Part shown: positions 1 through 7,765 of the stretch, in pieces
Position numbering within the stretch: the first letter of the stretch is position 1
Layout: the number at the start of each line of letters is the position of its first letter
NCBI RefSeq assembly: GCF_017744435.1
Contig: NZ_JAGIBG010000008.1
Coordinates: 62,001 to 126,000, forward strand
Direction: 5' to 3'
Length of the DNA: 64,000 nucleotides
From: Pseudomonas sp.
GTDB lineage: Bacteria > Pseudomonadota > Gammaproteobacteria > Pseudomonadales > Pseudomonadaceae
Notes under the pieces: model-generated
Database searches by the model: none
Seen by the model: the letters and a program-made list of their open reading frames with translations, nothing else
Told to the model about the DNA's origin: nothing
Position numbers and translations under genes: made by a program

Positions 1-234
1 GCCGATCGAGCCATTGCCGGCCACCAGGCCCCAGGCGGCCTCGTCGACAATTTCCACTTCCGCGTAGAGCGGGCTGGCGACATCGCCAAAGGTCCATTGC
101 CGGCCCTGGCTGATCAGGCGCAGATGGCCACGGCTCAGCCGACGCAACTGCGCCAGCACTGCGCGCCGGGCCAGGCCGCCGAGCAGCGGCGCGATGCCGG
201 CCGATTTGCTAATGCTCAAGGTCGGTTCGGACAT
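1..234 (-). CDS. Cyclopropane-fatty-acyl-phospholipid synthase-like SAM methyltransferase (N-terminal part)
   Basis: Only the first 78 codons are inside the window; the gene continues beyond base 1. It starts at the ATG whose complement is at 232-234 and reads MSEPTLSISKSAGIAPLLGG, followed by a region (LRLISQGRQWTFGD) typical of the N-terminal domain of Cfa-type lipid methyltransferases in Pseudomonas. The expected role is SAM-dependent methylene or methyl transfer to membrane lipid acyl chains. Its start overlaps the end of the DUF1365 gene by 26 bp, so the two are probably translationally coupled. The catalytic domain is not visible, so the family call rests on the N-terminus and the operon partners (DUF1365, amine-oxidase-like, SDR), which commonly accompany cfa-like genes. 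Confidence 0.75.
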   Translation of the reverse strand, partial: MSEPTLSISKSAGIAPLLGGLARRAVLAQLRRLSRGHLRLISQGRQWTFGDVASPLYAEVEIVDEAAWGLVAGNGSIG

Positions 235-1021
235 GGTCGGGTTCCTCGCGGATGGCTTGGCCAAGGGCCAGGTCGTGCTGGCTGACGGTGTGGTCGTGCA
301 CGGGGGTGCGTTTGAGCAGCAGGCGCAGGGCTTGCCAGTAGATGCCGCTGACGGTGCGCAGGCTCATCCAGGGGAAAGCCAGCAGGTGCTGTTGCAGGCT
401 GGCGCGGTCGAGCGGCTGGCGCTGCACGGCAAGGTTCGCTGCGAACACCGGGTGCCCGGCGCGCCAGTTTTCCATGTGCACACGCACGCGCTGCCCGTCG
501 ACGGCGAAGCGCAGCCGGTAGTCCATGTCCATCGGCATGAACGGCGAGACGTGGAAGGCCTTGGCCACGGTATATGGCCGGGTCAGGTCGCCTTGCACCG
601 GCAGCACGTAGTGAAAGCGCTCGCGCCAAGGGGTGTTGCGCACTTCCAGCAGCACGGCCGCGACCTGCCCTTGGCGGTCGTGGCAGAAGTAGACGCTTAC
701 CGGGTTGAACGACAGCCCCCAGCAGCGCAGTTGCGTCAGCAGGTGCACGGCGCCTTCGGGCACCTGCCCGGTGGCCTGGCCAACCAGCAGGCGCGCGGCC
801 TCGACCAAGGGCATGCCTTGGCGGGTCAATGCGGGCAAGTAGTCGGTTTCGCGCCAGCACAACGGCGCCAGGCGCGAGCGGCCCAGCCAGCGGGAGAGGC
901 TGAGCAGGCGCGGCAGTTCGTCGAGGTCCAGGTAGAACAGGCCGATGCGGTAGCGGAACGCGTGGGGCCTGGGCGTCAGGCGCCGGTGGCTGAGCCAGCC
1001 GTGGCACAGGCTGCTGTTCAC
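209..1021 (-). CDS. DUF1365 family protein
   Basis: A 270-residue protein of the DUF1365 family, with the recognisable segments FRYRIGLFYLDLDELPRLL near the N-terminus and FNPVSVYFCHDRQGQ in the middle. No catalytic role is established for the family. It is repeatedly found between an FAD-dependent amine-oxidase-like gene and a cyclopropane-fatty-acid synthase-like gene, as here, which points to membrane-lipid modification. Its start codon overlaps the stop of the upstream flavoprotein gene by 4 bp and its end overlaps the next gene, so it lies inside one operon. No signal peptide is seen. Confidence 0.85.
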   Translation of the reverse strand: MNSSLCHGWLSHRRLTPRPHAFRYRIGLFYLDLDELPRLLSLSRWLGRSRLAPLCWRETDYLPALTRQGMPLVEAARLLVGQATGQVPEGAVHLLTQLRCWGLSFNPVSVYFCHDRQGQVAAVLLEVRNTPWRERFHYVLPVQGDLTRPYTVAKAFHVSPFMPMDMDYRLRFAVDGQRVRVHMENWRAGHPVFAANLAVQRQPLDRASLQQHLLAFPWMSLRTVSGIYWQALRLLLKRTPVHDHTVSQHDLALGQAIREEPDHVRTDLEH

Positions 1022-2265
1022 AGCGTTTCTCCAAAGCGCCTGGCGACCGTCAGTGCACTGAGCACGCCGTCTTCGTGAAAGCCATTGGCCCAGTAGGCAC
1101 CACAGTAGTAGCTGTGCAGCGGGCCCTGCAGTTCGCCCTGACGGGCCTGGGCGGCCAGCGCGGCAAGGCTGTACTGCGGGTGCGCGTACTCGAAGCGGGC
1201 AATGATTTGCGCCGGGTCGACCATCGCGGTCTGATTGAGGCTGACACAGAAAGTGACCGGTGCCTCGATGCCCTGCAGGATGTTCATCGCGTAGGTGAGT
1301 GCAGCGGGGGCCTGTTCGCTGCCGCCCAGGCGGTAGTTCCAGCTGGCCCAGGCCCTGCGCCGGCGCGGCAGCAGGCGGGTGTCGGTGTGCAGCACTACGT
1401 CGTTGCTGGCATAGCGGATGGCGCCGAGGATCGCCTGCTCCTGCTCGCTGGGGCTGCCCAGCAGTGCCAGGGCCTGGTCGCTGTGGCAGGCGAAGACCAC
1501 CTTGTCGAAGCGTTCGCTGCCGCCTGCCCAGGCCACGCTCACGCCTTCATCGTCGCGGTTCACCCGTTGCACCGGGCAGTTCAGCCGGATGCGTTCGGTA
1601 AAGGGCCGGCACAGCGGTGCCAGGTAACTGCATGAACCGCCCTCGATCACCCGCCATTGCGGGCGCTGGTTGACTGACAGCAAGCCGTGGTTGCGGCAGA
1701 AGCGCACGAAGAACTGCAACGGAAAATGCAGCATGTCGGCCCGTGACATCGACCAGATGGCCGAGCCCATGGGCACGATGTAATGCTCGATGAAGCGTTG
1801 ACCGTAACCATTGTCGTGCAAGTAATCGCCCAGGGTGGTCGCGCCATCGATGCGTTGCTGGTCGAGGTCGGCCAGTGACTGGCGGTTGAAACGCAACACA
1901 TCGCGCAGCATGCCCCAGAAGCCTGGCGACAACAGGTTGCGGCGCTGGGCAAACAGGCTGCGCAGGTCATGCCCGTTGTACTCGAAACCGGTTCGCGGGT
2001 CGTGCACCGAAAAGCTCATCTCGGTGATGCGCGAGGCCACGCCCAGGTGCTCCAGCAGGCGGATGAAATGCGGATAGGTCCAGTCGTTGAAGACGATGAA
2101 ACCGGTGTCCACGGCAAAGTGCTGGCCGCGCCAGTGCACATCGACGGTATGGGTGTGCCCGCCGACCCGGTCTGCCGCTTCGAATACCGTGACAGCATGC
2201 CGGCGTGACAGCAGGTGGGCGCAGGTGAGGCCGGCGATGCCGCTGCCGATGATGGCGATGCGCAT
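1018..2265 (-). CDS. FAD/NAD(P)-dependent amine-oxidase-like oxidoreductase
   Basis: A 415-residue flavoprotein. The N-terminus is a dinucleotide-binding fold (MRIAIIGSGIAGLTCAHLLS), followed by an acidic ribose-binding end (VFEAADRVGGHTHTV) typical of the amine oxidase/phytoene desaturase clan. The substrate is unknown. The neighbourhood (SDR, DUF1365, Cfa-like methyltransferase) suggests oxidation or desaturation of a lipid acyl chain or related isoprenoid. It starts 3 bp after the SDR stop and overlaps DUF1365 by 4 bp. This gene order is one I associate with the light/B12 (LitR)-responsive cluster of Pseudomonas; that link is from memory of the family context, not shown by sequence. Confidence 0.85.
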   Translation of the reverse strand: MRIAIIGSGIAGLTCAHLLSRRHAVTVFEAADRVGGHTHTVDVHWRGQHFAVDTGFIVFNDWTYPHFIRLLEHLGVASRITEMSFSVHDPRTGFEYNGHDLRSLFAQRRNLLSPGFWGMLRDVLRFNRQSLADLDQQRIDGATTLGDYLHDNGYGQRFIEHYIVPMGSAIWSMSRADMLHFPLQFFVRFCRNHGLLSVNQRPQWRVIEGGSCSYLAPLCRPFTERIRLNCPVQRVNRDDEGVSVAWAGGSERFDKVVFACHSDQALALLGSPSEQEQAILGAIRYASNDVVLHTDTRLLPRRRRAWASWNYRLGGSEQAPAALTYAMNILQGIEAPVTFCVSLNQTAMVDPAQIIARFEYAHPQYSLAALAAQARQGELQGPLHSYYCGAYWANGFHEDGVLSALTVARRFGETL

Positions 2266-2268
2266 GGT

Positions 2269-3021
2269 TCAGCCCTGGGGTTGGCGCGCCAGGCGCTGGC
2301 CCAGCTTCAGGCGCCAGCCTGCCGGCAGTGCACCGAGCAGGCGCAGCAACAGGGTGAAGCGGGCGGGGAAGGTGATCTCCAGCGGGCGACGGGGCAGGCG
2401 CGCAACGATGTGCCCGGCGGCGCGCTCGGCGCTCCACAGCTGGGGCATGGGGAAGTCGTTGCGCCGGGTCAGCGGGGTATCGACGAAGCCGGGGCTGACC
2501 AGGGTGACGGCGATGCCCTCGCTGGCCAGGTCGAGGCGCAGGGATTCGACCAGGTAGCGCAGCGCGGCCTTGGACGCGCCATAGGCACCGGCCCGTGGCA
2601 GGGCAAACCAGCTGACCGAACTGCCCATCACCACCAGGTGCGGGCGTTGGCTGCGCCGCAGCAAGGGCAGGGCGGCGGCCAGGCAATGGCTGGTGCCGAT
2701 CAGGTTGGTGCGGATCACCCGCTCGACCAGCGCCGGGTCGAACTGCCCAGGCTCAAGGTACTCGCAGGTGCCGGCATTGAGGATCACCAGGTCCAGCGAG
2801 CCCCAGGCCTGTTCGATCTGCGCGGCGATGTGTGCCACCTGCTCAGGCTGGTCGACATCGCCGATGGCTAGCAGCACCTGGCCTGCAAAACGCGCGGTCA
2901 GGTCTGCCAGGCGCTCTGCCTGGCGAGCCCCAAGCGCTACCTGGTGGCCTTGCTCCAGCAGGCGCTGCGCCAGTTGCGCGCCGATGCCGCTGCTGGCACC
3001 GGTCAGCCAGCAGCGGCTCAT
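2269..3021 (-). CDS. Short-chain dehydrogenase/reductase (lipid operon)
   Basis: A classical SDR of 250 residues: cofactor motif TGASSGIG at residues 8-15, NAG motif (LVILNAGTCEY) near residue 85, and active-site YGASK near residue 150. It likely oxidises or reduces a hydroxyl/keto group on an unknown lipid substrate using NAD(P). The start codon overlaps the stop of the NTF2-like gene (ATGA), and the FAD-oxidoreductase follows after 3 bp. It is unlike the steroid SDRs further along the window and is best treated as part of the lipid-modification operon. Confidence 0.85.
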   Translation of the reverse strand: MSRCWLTGASSGIGAQLAQRLLEQGHQVALGARQAERLADLTARFAGQVLLAIGDVDQPEQVAHIAAQIEQAWGSLDLVILNAGTCEYLEPGQFDPALVERVIRTNLIGTSHCLAAALPLLRRSQRPHLVVMGSSVSWFALPRAGAYGASKAALRYLVESLRLDLASEGIAVTLVSPGFVDTPLTRRNDFPMPQLWSAERAAGHIVARLPRRPLEITFPARFTLLLRLLGALPAGWRLKLGQRLARQPQG

Positions 3022-3440
3022 GCCAGCCTGCCCTTGAGCCAGCGCACCGCGCTGCCCAGCACCGGAACATGTTCGTAGAGCAAGGCGCCGGCGTCGAAGT
3101 AGTCCTGATGGAAGTAAACCCGTCCACGCCAGCGCAGGTGGCTGCAGCCTTGCAGGCTGATCGGCTGGCCGCCGGCCAGGCGCGGGTGGCGATAGTGCAG
3201 GGTCCAGCGGATGTAACCGTGGCCCGCTTGTGGCTCGTCAAGGCCCTCGAAGCTGTAGCGGACCTCGGAAACATTGGCATACAGCTGCGCGAAATAGGCA
3301 CGCAAGGCCGCGAGCCCACTGACGTGATGGAGAGGGTCGCGAAAGCTGACATCGTCGCTGTACAAGTCGCCAAGCAGGTCGAGATTGTGTGGACCCAGCG
3401 TGGCAAAGCGCTCGGCGAAATGCTGCAGGTAGGTGGACAT
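3018..3440 (-). CDS. NTF2-like (SnoaL-type) protein
   Basis: A 140-residue cone-fold protein of the nuclear transport factor 2/SnoaL superfamily (MSTYLQHFAERF at the start, VSFRDPLHHVSGLAALRAYF in the middle). These act as isomerases, cyclases or hydratases, or simply bind small molecules; nothing assigns a substrate here. The ATG at 3440 is chosen over an upstream TTG because AGGT sits just before it. It is the first gene of the minus-strand operon and its stop overlaps the SDR start. The upstream region carries the paired TGTACA boxes described separately. Confidence 0.75.
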   Translation of the reverse strand: MSTYLQHFAERFATLGPHNLDLLGDLYSDDVSFRDPLHHVSGLAALRAYFAQLYANVSEVRYSFEGLDEPQAGHGYIRWTLHYRHPRLAGGQPISLQGCSHLRWRGRVYFHQDYFDAGALLYEHVPVLGSAVRWLKGRLA

Positions 3441-3450
3441 GCACAATACC

Positions 3451-3527
3451 TGTACAAAATGAAATTACTGTACAAGGTATAGTGCAGGTCACCGGGGAAA
3501 TCTATACAGAAAAATCATTTTGTACAA
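3451..3527. promoter_or_regulatory. Paired TGTACA boxes upstream of the lipid operon
   Basis: Identical TGTACAA heptamers begin at 3451 and 3469, exactly 18 bp apart. A second pair, TATACA at 3503 and TGTACA at 3521, has the same 18-bp spacing. The core is a palindrome. The boxes fill the region between the NTF2-like gene (start 3440, minus) and the AraC gene (start 3612, plus). Regular spacing of about two helical turns suggests an operator for a dimeric or tetrameric regulator. A MerR/LitR-type B12 photoreceptor is a candidate by analogy with related clusters, but no such gene is in the window. Confidence 0.5.
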
Positions 3528-3611
3528 TTTACCCGGACCACGCCGCCGATACCCCGGGTGGCCTGCTCTTTGCTTGCTTTCGCCTCACGCAATCGAGGTA
3601 ACAGCAACGCC

Positions 3612-4574
3612 ATGCACGCCCAACGCCACCGCTTCAATGACGTCAACGCCCATGCCAGCGCGATCCTCGGCTGGCAGCAGACCTACGACCAGATCAGCGC
3701 CGGCAGTGCACACACCGAGCTCACGCACCTCACCGCCGAGCGCTTCCAGATTTTTCGTGAATGCCTGGACAAGCGTGTGGTGCAGCACGGGGCAGCGCCG
3801 GCGCGGCGCTTTTGCCTGGCGATACCGGCTGGCAGCGCGCGTGCCGGGGTGTTCCAGGGCAGCAGCGTCGGTAGCGCGGATGTCACGCTTCTTCACAGTG
3901 GTCAGGAGTTTTTTGTCCATGCGCCCGAAGGCATGGACCTGCTGGCGGTCAGTGTCGAAGCCGATCGTCTGGAGCGACTGGCCGAGCGCGAGTTCAGCGC
4001 CCAGGAACTGCGGGCGTTGAACAGGGCCACCCGCTTGAACGTCAGCCCGGCCTTCCTGGGCGCGATACGCGCGCAGTTGCAGGGGTTGATCAACGCGGCG
4101 GTGCAGGGCGAAGCACTGGTGGAAGCGCAGCTCGAAGACTTGCTGCTGGAGTGCATGCTGGTGCTGCTGGACCAGGTCAGCCAGGGCGGCGCGGCACGTG
4201 CGGGTAATGTTGCGGTCAGTGCCTACCTGGTCCGCCAGGCGCACCAGATGGCCCTGGATTGCCTGGACGAGCCGTTGTCGGTGTTGCAGATCTGCGAGCG
4301 CCTGGATGTCAGCCGCAGCACCTTGCAGCGCAGTTTCCTCGGGGTCACCGGCCTGAACCCGGTCGAGTACCTGCGTGCGGTGCGCCTGAATGCCGTGCGG
4401 CAACGGCTGCAGTGCACCGCCGCCGAGCAGTTCACCGTTGCCCGGGTGGCCAGCGACCTGGGCTTTACCCACCTCGGGCATTTCTCCGGTGCCTACCGCG
4501 CGTTGTTCGGTGAACTGCCTTCACACACCGCTCGCCAGGACAGCGCCGTTCAGGCAAAGCGTTCCAGGCGGTAA
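3612..4574 (+). CDS. AraC-family transcriptional regulator
   Basis: A 320-residue AraC-type regulator. The C-terminal third has the double helix-turn-helix (LSVLQICERLDVSRSTLQRS, then a second helix around FTVARVASDLGFTHLGHFSG). The N-terminal domain is a cupin-like sensor with no clear ligand signature. The ATG at 3612 is preferred over an upstream alternative at 3558 because GAGGTAAC lies just upstream of 3612. It runs convergent to the DadA-like oxidoreductase and their 3' ends overlap by 25 bp. It might control the oxidoreductase-RidA-cyclodeaminase genes or the divergent lipid operon; the sequence does not decide. Confidence 0.85.
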   Translation: MHAQRHRFNDVNAHASAILGWQQTYDQISAGSAHTELTHLTAERFQIFRECLDKRVVQHGAAPARRFCLAIPAGSARAGVFQGSSVGSADVTLLHSGQEFFVHAPEGMDLLAVSVEADRLERLAEREFSAQELRALNRATRLNVSPAFLGAIRAQLQGLINAAVQGEALVEAQLEDLLLECMLVLLDQVSQGGAARAGNVAVSAYLVRQAHQMALDCLDEPLSVLQICERLDVSRSTLQRSFLGVTGLNPVEYLRAVRLNAVRQRLQCTAAEQFTVARVASDLGFTHLGHFSGAYRALFGELPSHTARQDSAVQAKRSRR

Positions 4575-5845
4575 GGCGTGGGGTCGACCAGCGGGGTGCT
4601 GCCATCGACCAGGTCCGCCGCCAGTTGCCCGGCTGCGGGCGAGGTACCGAAGCCGTGGCCGGAGAATCCGGTCGCCAGCACCATCCCCGGCAGTTGCTGA
4701 ACCGGCCCGATCACTGGCAGTGAGTCGGGTGTCACATCGATGGTGCCGGCCCACGCCTGCTCGATGCGCGCCTGCTTGAACACTGGCCAGGCGGCCCTGA
4801 GGTTGTCCAGCGCCTCCTGGTTCAACGCCGGGTTGGCGGCGGGGTCCTGGGTGCGGATGCGCTCGAACGGGGACACCGAAGCGGGCGACCAGCGCCGTGC
4901 CAGTGCCAGGTCCTTGAAGAACGGCTTGCCGAACGACACCCGCAGCAACCCCCGCTGGGCGCGGAACTGCGGCAGGTAGCGTCGCCCAAGCAGGGCATGA
5001 TCGAGGGTCAGATGGGCATCGAGGGCACCCCGCTGGGTGATGATGAAACCACCGTCCATATGCTTGCGGAACGAGAAGTCCGGGCCGCCCACGGCGATGT
5101 CGGTCGGGCCTTCCATGGCCGCCGTGCGCAGCACCGAGCAGTTCAACGGCAAGGTCGGCAAGGCGACCCCGTGGTTGCCCAGCAGACGCCGCGACCACAA
5201 GCCGCCGGCCAGCAGCACCTGCTCGCAGCGGATCTCGCCGTGTTCGGTCACCACGCCGTCGATACGCCCGGCGGCGGTGGTTACGCTGCGCACGGCGCAA
5301 TGCTCGACAATCACCGCGCCACGGGCCATGGCGGCCTGGGCGATGGCGCTGCTGGCCAGGGTTGGCTCGGCACGGCCGTCGCTTTCGGTGAAGATGCCAC
5401 CGGCCCAGGTGGCTTGCCCACCTGGCACGCGCTGGGCGATTTCGGCGTTGCTCAGCAGCCGCGAACCGACCGGCAGGCCTTCTACCGACTTCAGCCAGGC
5501 CTGGTGCATCGCCATTTGCCCGGGTTCCCGGGCGGCGAACAGGATGCCCGCCTGCCGGTAGCCGACCTCGCGCCCGACCCGGGCGGGCATTTGCGCCCAC
5601 AACCGGTCCGCGGCCAGGGCCAGGGGCAGGTCCTCGCGGTGGCGGCTGGTCTTGCGCACCCAGCCGAGGTTGCGCGATGACTGCTCGCCGGCGATGCGGC
5701 CTTTCTCCAGCACCACCACCGGGATGTTGCGCTCGGCGAGGGTCAGGGCAGCGGTCAGGCCGACGATACCGCCGCCGATGATGACCACGGTGGTGGCGCT
5801 GGGTGGCGTGTTTGCGCAGTGCACCGGCGCGATGACAGGGGACAT
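4550..5845 (-). CDS. DadA-like FAD-dependent amine/amino-acid oxidoreductase
   Basis: A 431-residue D-amino-acid-oxidase-fold flavoprotein with the Rossmann motif VVIIGGGIVGLTAALTLAER from about residue 20 and a C-terminal FAD-contacting segment (TGFSGHGFG). Enzymes of this type oxidise secondary amines or D-amino acids to imines, passing electrons to the respiratory chain or oxygen. The next genes in the same direction encode RidA, which hydrolyses reactive imines and enamines, and an ornithine-cyclodeaminase-family enzyme. The three therefore look like one catabolic unit for an amine or imino acid. There are 23 bp between this gene and RidA. Confidence 0.85.
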   Translation of the reverse strand: MSPVIAPVHCANTPPSATTVVIIGGGIVGLTAALTLAERNIPVVVLEKGRIAGEQSSRNLGWVRKTSRHREDLPLALAADRLWAQMPARVGREVGYRQAGILFAAREPGQMAMHQAWLKSVEGLPVGSRLLSNAEIAQRVPGGQATWAGGIFTESDGRAEPTLASSAIAQAAMARGAVIVEHCAVRSVTTAAGRIDGVVTEHGEIRCEQVLLAGGLWSRRLLGNHGVALPTLPLNCSVLRTAAMEGPTDIAVGGPDFSFRKHMDGGFIITQRGALDAHLTLDHALLGRRYLPQFRAQRGLLRVSFGKPFFKDLALARRWSPASVSPFERIRTQDPAANPALNQEALDNLRAAWPVFKQARIEQAWAGTIDVTPDSLPVIGPVQQLPGMVLATGFSGHGFGTSPAAGQLAADLVDGSTPLVDPTPYRLERFA

Positions 5846-5868
5846 GGACGGTTCTCCTCGAAGGCGGG

Positions 5869-6291
5869 CTAGCGCGACAGGTCGATCAGCTGGGTGGTGG
5901 CACGGGAGGCACCGCGGTAGGCGGTGACCTCCAGCTCCACCCGGTACACCGTCGCGCCCAGGGGCGGGCAGGTGACCGTGCTGGCCGGGTCGATGCCGCG
6001 AAACACTTCGCCGACGAGGGTCATCACGCTGGCGACATCCTCAGGCCTCTGGATGAACACCCGTGAGCAGACCACATCGGCCAGGGTCGCATCCACGGCG
6101 TTCAGCGCCGCTTCGATGTTGGCGAACACCTGGCGGGTCTGGGCCTCGAGGTCCTCGGGGATTTCGCCGGTCGCCGGGTTGCGCCCGGCGGTGTTGGAAA
6201 CGAAGATCCAGTCGTCCACGGCCACCAGGCGCGAATAGCTGCCCAGGGTCTCGTATTTCGATCCGGTCTTGAGTTTGGTGATCTGCAGCAT
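5869..6291 (-). CDS. RidA family enamine/imine deaminase
   Basis: A 140-residue RidA/YjgF-YER057c-type protein. It carries the characteristic internal segments FVSNTAGRNPATGEI and VVCSRVFIQRPEDV, the latter with the arginine that binds the substrate carboxylate, and a C-terminal VELEVTAY strand. RidA hydrolyses 2-aminoacrylate and other imines to keto acids plus ammonia; dedicated paralogues accompany amine-oxidising flavoproteins, as here. The ATG at 6291 has GAGGA upstream. It follows the cyclodeaminase-family gene by 29 bp and precedes the DadA-like gene, implying co-transcription. Confidence 0.9.
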   Translation of the reverse strand: MLQITKLKTGSKYETLGSYSRLVAVDDWIFVSNTAGRNPATGEIPEDLEAQTRQVFANIEAALNAVDATLADVVCSRVFIQRPEDVASVMTLVGEVFRGIDPASTVTCPPLGATVYRVELEVTAYRGASRATTQLIDLSR

Positions 6292-6320
6292 GGCATTGTC
6301 CTCAGGGTTGGATGGATGAA

Positions 6321-7460
6321 TCAGCTCAGGGCCGGGCTTTCCCACAGGTTGAGGCTTACACCGACGCCGCGCTCCAGCGCCTGGCGGTACACCACCGTGC
6401 CCCAGGCCACGTCCTCGACCGGCATGCCGCCGACCGACATGATGATGATCTCCTCGTCGTTGCAGCGGCCGGGGGCAACGCCTGCGACGATCTTGCCGAT
6501 GTCTTCCAGCTGCTCGGCCGGCAAGGTGCCTTCGGCGATCATGTCCATGAACCGCACGCCTACCAGCGGCACGTGGTTGTGCGCGGGTTTCGGCAGCTCC
6601 TCGAACCAGGCCTCGTAGAGGCCGGTGTTGTCGACCACCTTGCGCACGTCGGGCTGTTCCATGCCGGCGTCGATGCTGCAGCCGGCCGGCATGGCCAGGA
6701 ATGCGCCGGGCTTGACCCATTCGCGCTTGACCAACGGGTAGGTGGAAGGGTCACCGGTTTCGCCGGAGGTGCAGTAGGTGACCAGGTCCGAGCCGCGTAC
6801 CACCTCTTCGATGCTGTCCACCACTTCGATGGTGGTGATCTGCGGGTAGGTGTCGCCTACCCAACTGATGAAGTCGTCCAGGCTCTTCTGGCCGCGGCCC
6901 TTGAGCTTGAGCGTGTCGACCTGCGGGCACACGGCCATGAATGCGGCCACGGTGGTCTTGCCCATGACGCCGGGGCCCAGCAGGCCGATTACCCGTGAAT
7001 CGCGACGGGCCAGGTGGCGTGCGCCGACACCGGGGATGGCGCCGGTGCGGTAGGCCGACAGCAGGTTGGCCGACATGTGCGCCAGGGGCGCGCCGGTGTC
7101 CGGATCATTGAGGGTGAACATCAGGATCGAACGCGGCAGGCCCTTTTCGCGGTTGGCGATGTTGGAGCCGTACCACTTGACCCCGGCGGTGCAGAAGTCG
7201 CCGCCCAGGTAGGCAGGCATCGCCATCATGCGGCGGTCGGCCGTGGGCTTGGGCATGTTGGGGAAGGGCGAGTCCTTGGGGAAGGTGATCATCGCACCGT
7301 GGGAGTCGCTGTTCGGCCCGGCCATGCGGTAGTCGCCGTGGTGGAGCAGGGCGAACATCTGCTCCATGGTGTTCACGCAGGCCAGCATGTCGGTGACACC
7401 GGCGCGGATCATGTCCTGCTCGGACAGGTAGAGAAAGTCGATTTTTGTAGTTGTAGTCAT
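6321..7460 (-). CDS. Ornithine cyclodeaminase/mu-crystallin family protein
   Basis: A 379-residue member of the ornithine cyclodeaminase/mu-crystallin family, with an NAD-binding loop VIGLLGPGVMGKTTVAAF near residue 158 and the preceding SAYRTGAIPGVGARHLAR. The family includes cyclodeaminases, imine reductases and alanine dehydrogenases. A long variant like this is sometimes annotated as tyramine oxidase subunit B. That name would fit the FeaR-like regulator at 10870, but I cannot verify the activity. It is the first gene of the minus-strand unit with RidA and the DadA-like enzyme, facing the divergent MFS gene. Confidence 0.8.
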   Translation of the reverse strand: MTTTTKIDFLYLSEQDMIRAGVTDMLACVNTMEQMFALLHHGDYRMAGPNSDSHGAMITFPKDSPFPNMPKPTADRRMMAMPAYLGGDFCTAGVKWYGSNIANREKGLPRSILMFTLNDPDTGAPLAHMSANLLSAYRTGAIPGVGARHLARRDSRVIGLLGPGVMGKTTVAAFMAVCPQVDTLKLKGRGQKSLDDFISWVGDTYPQITTIEVVDSIEEVVRGSDLVTYCTSGETGDPSTYPLVKREWVKPGAFLAMPAGCSIDAGMEQPDVRKVVDNTGLYEAWFEELPKPAHNHVPLVGVRFMDMIAEGTLPAEQLEDIGKIVAGVAPGRCNDEEIIIMSVGGMPVEDVAWGTVVYRQALERGVGVSLNLWESPALS

Positions 7461-7765
7461 GGCTCATCTCGGGGCGGAGGAAGAGGGCCGGCAGCGAAGG
7501 CTGCTGCCGACGGCGCCGATGTTAGGAACCCGCCAGGGCTCGCGGCTATCCCGAATTGGTCAGGAATGACGGGGTGCCCACAGCCATCTCGATCCGTGCG
7601 CTCTAGCCTGCGGTTCGCCGCGATTTCAGCGGCGTTCGGGCCGTATCGGCGTTGGCAACCATGACCAAAAGCGCGGCAACGGGGTACATGCCGGGTACCT
7701 GCGGGCATTGCACACTGTGGCAGTCACAGGGCACCCGCTCAGCACACTCCATTCAGGATCAATCC
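7461..7765. promoter_or_regulatory. Divergent intergenic region between cyclodeaminase-family and MFS genes
   Basis: These 305 bases hold no convincing gene. They separate two divergent transcripts and so must contain both promoters. A heptamer GCTATCC at 7545-7551 recurs at 10725-10731 upstream of the FeaR-like gene and may be part of an AraC-type activator site. A GC-rich imperfect hairpin lies near 7490-7515, just upstream of the minus-strand gene. I see no clear sigma-54 motif or steroid-type TCGTCC operator. Confidence 0.45.

Noticed and set aside
6291..6720. N-terminal extension of RidA in frame to 6720
   Set aside because: It overlaps the cyclodeaminase-family gene, has no RidA features, and the start at 6291 has a good ribosome-binding site.
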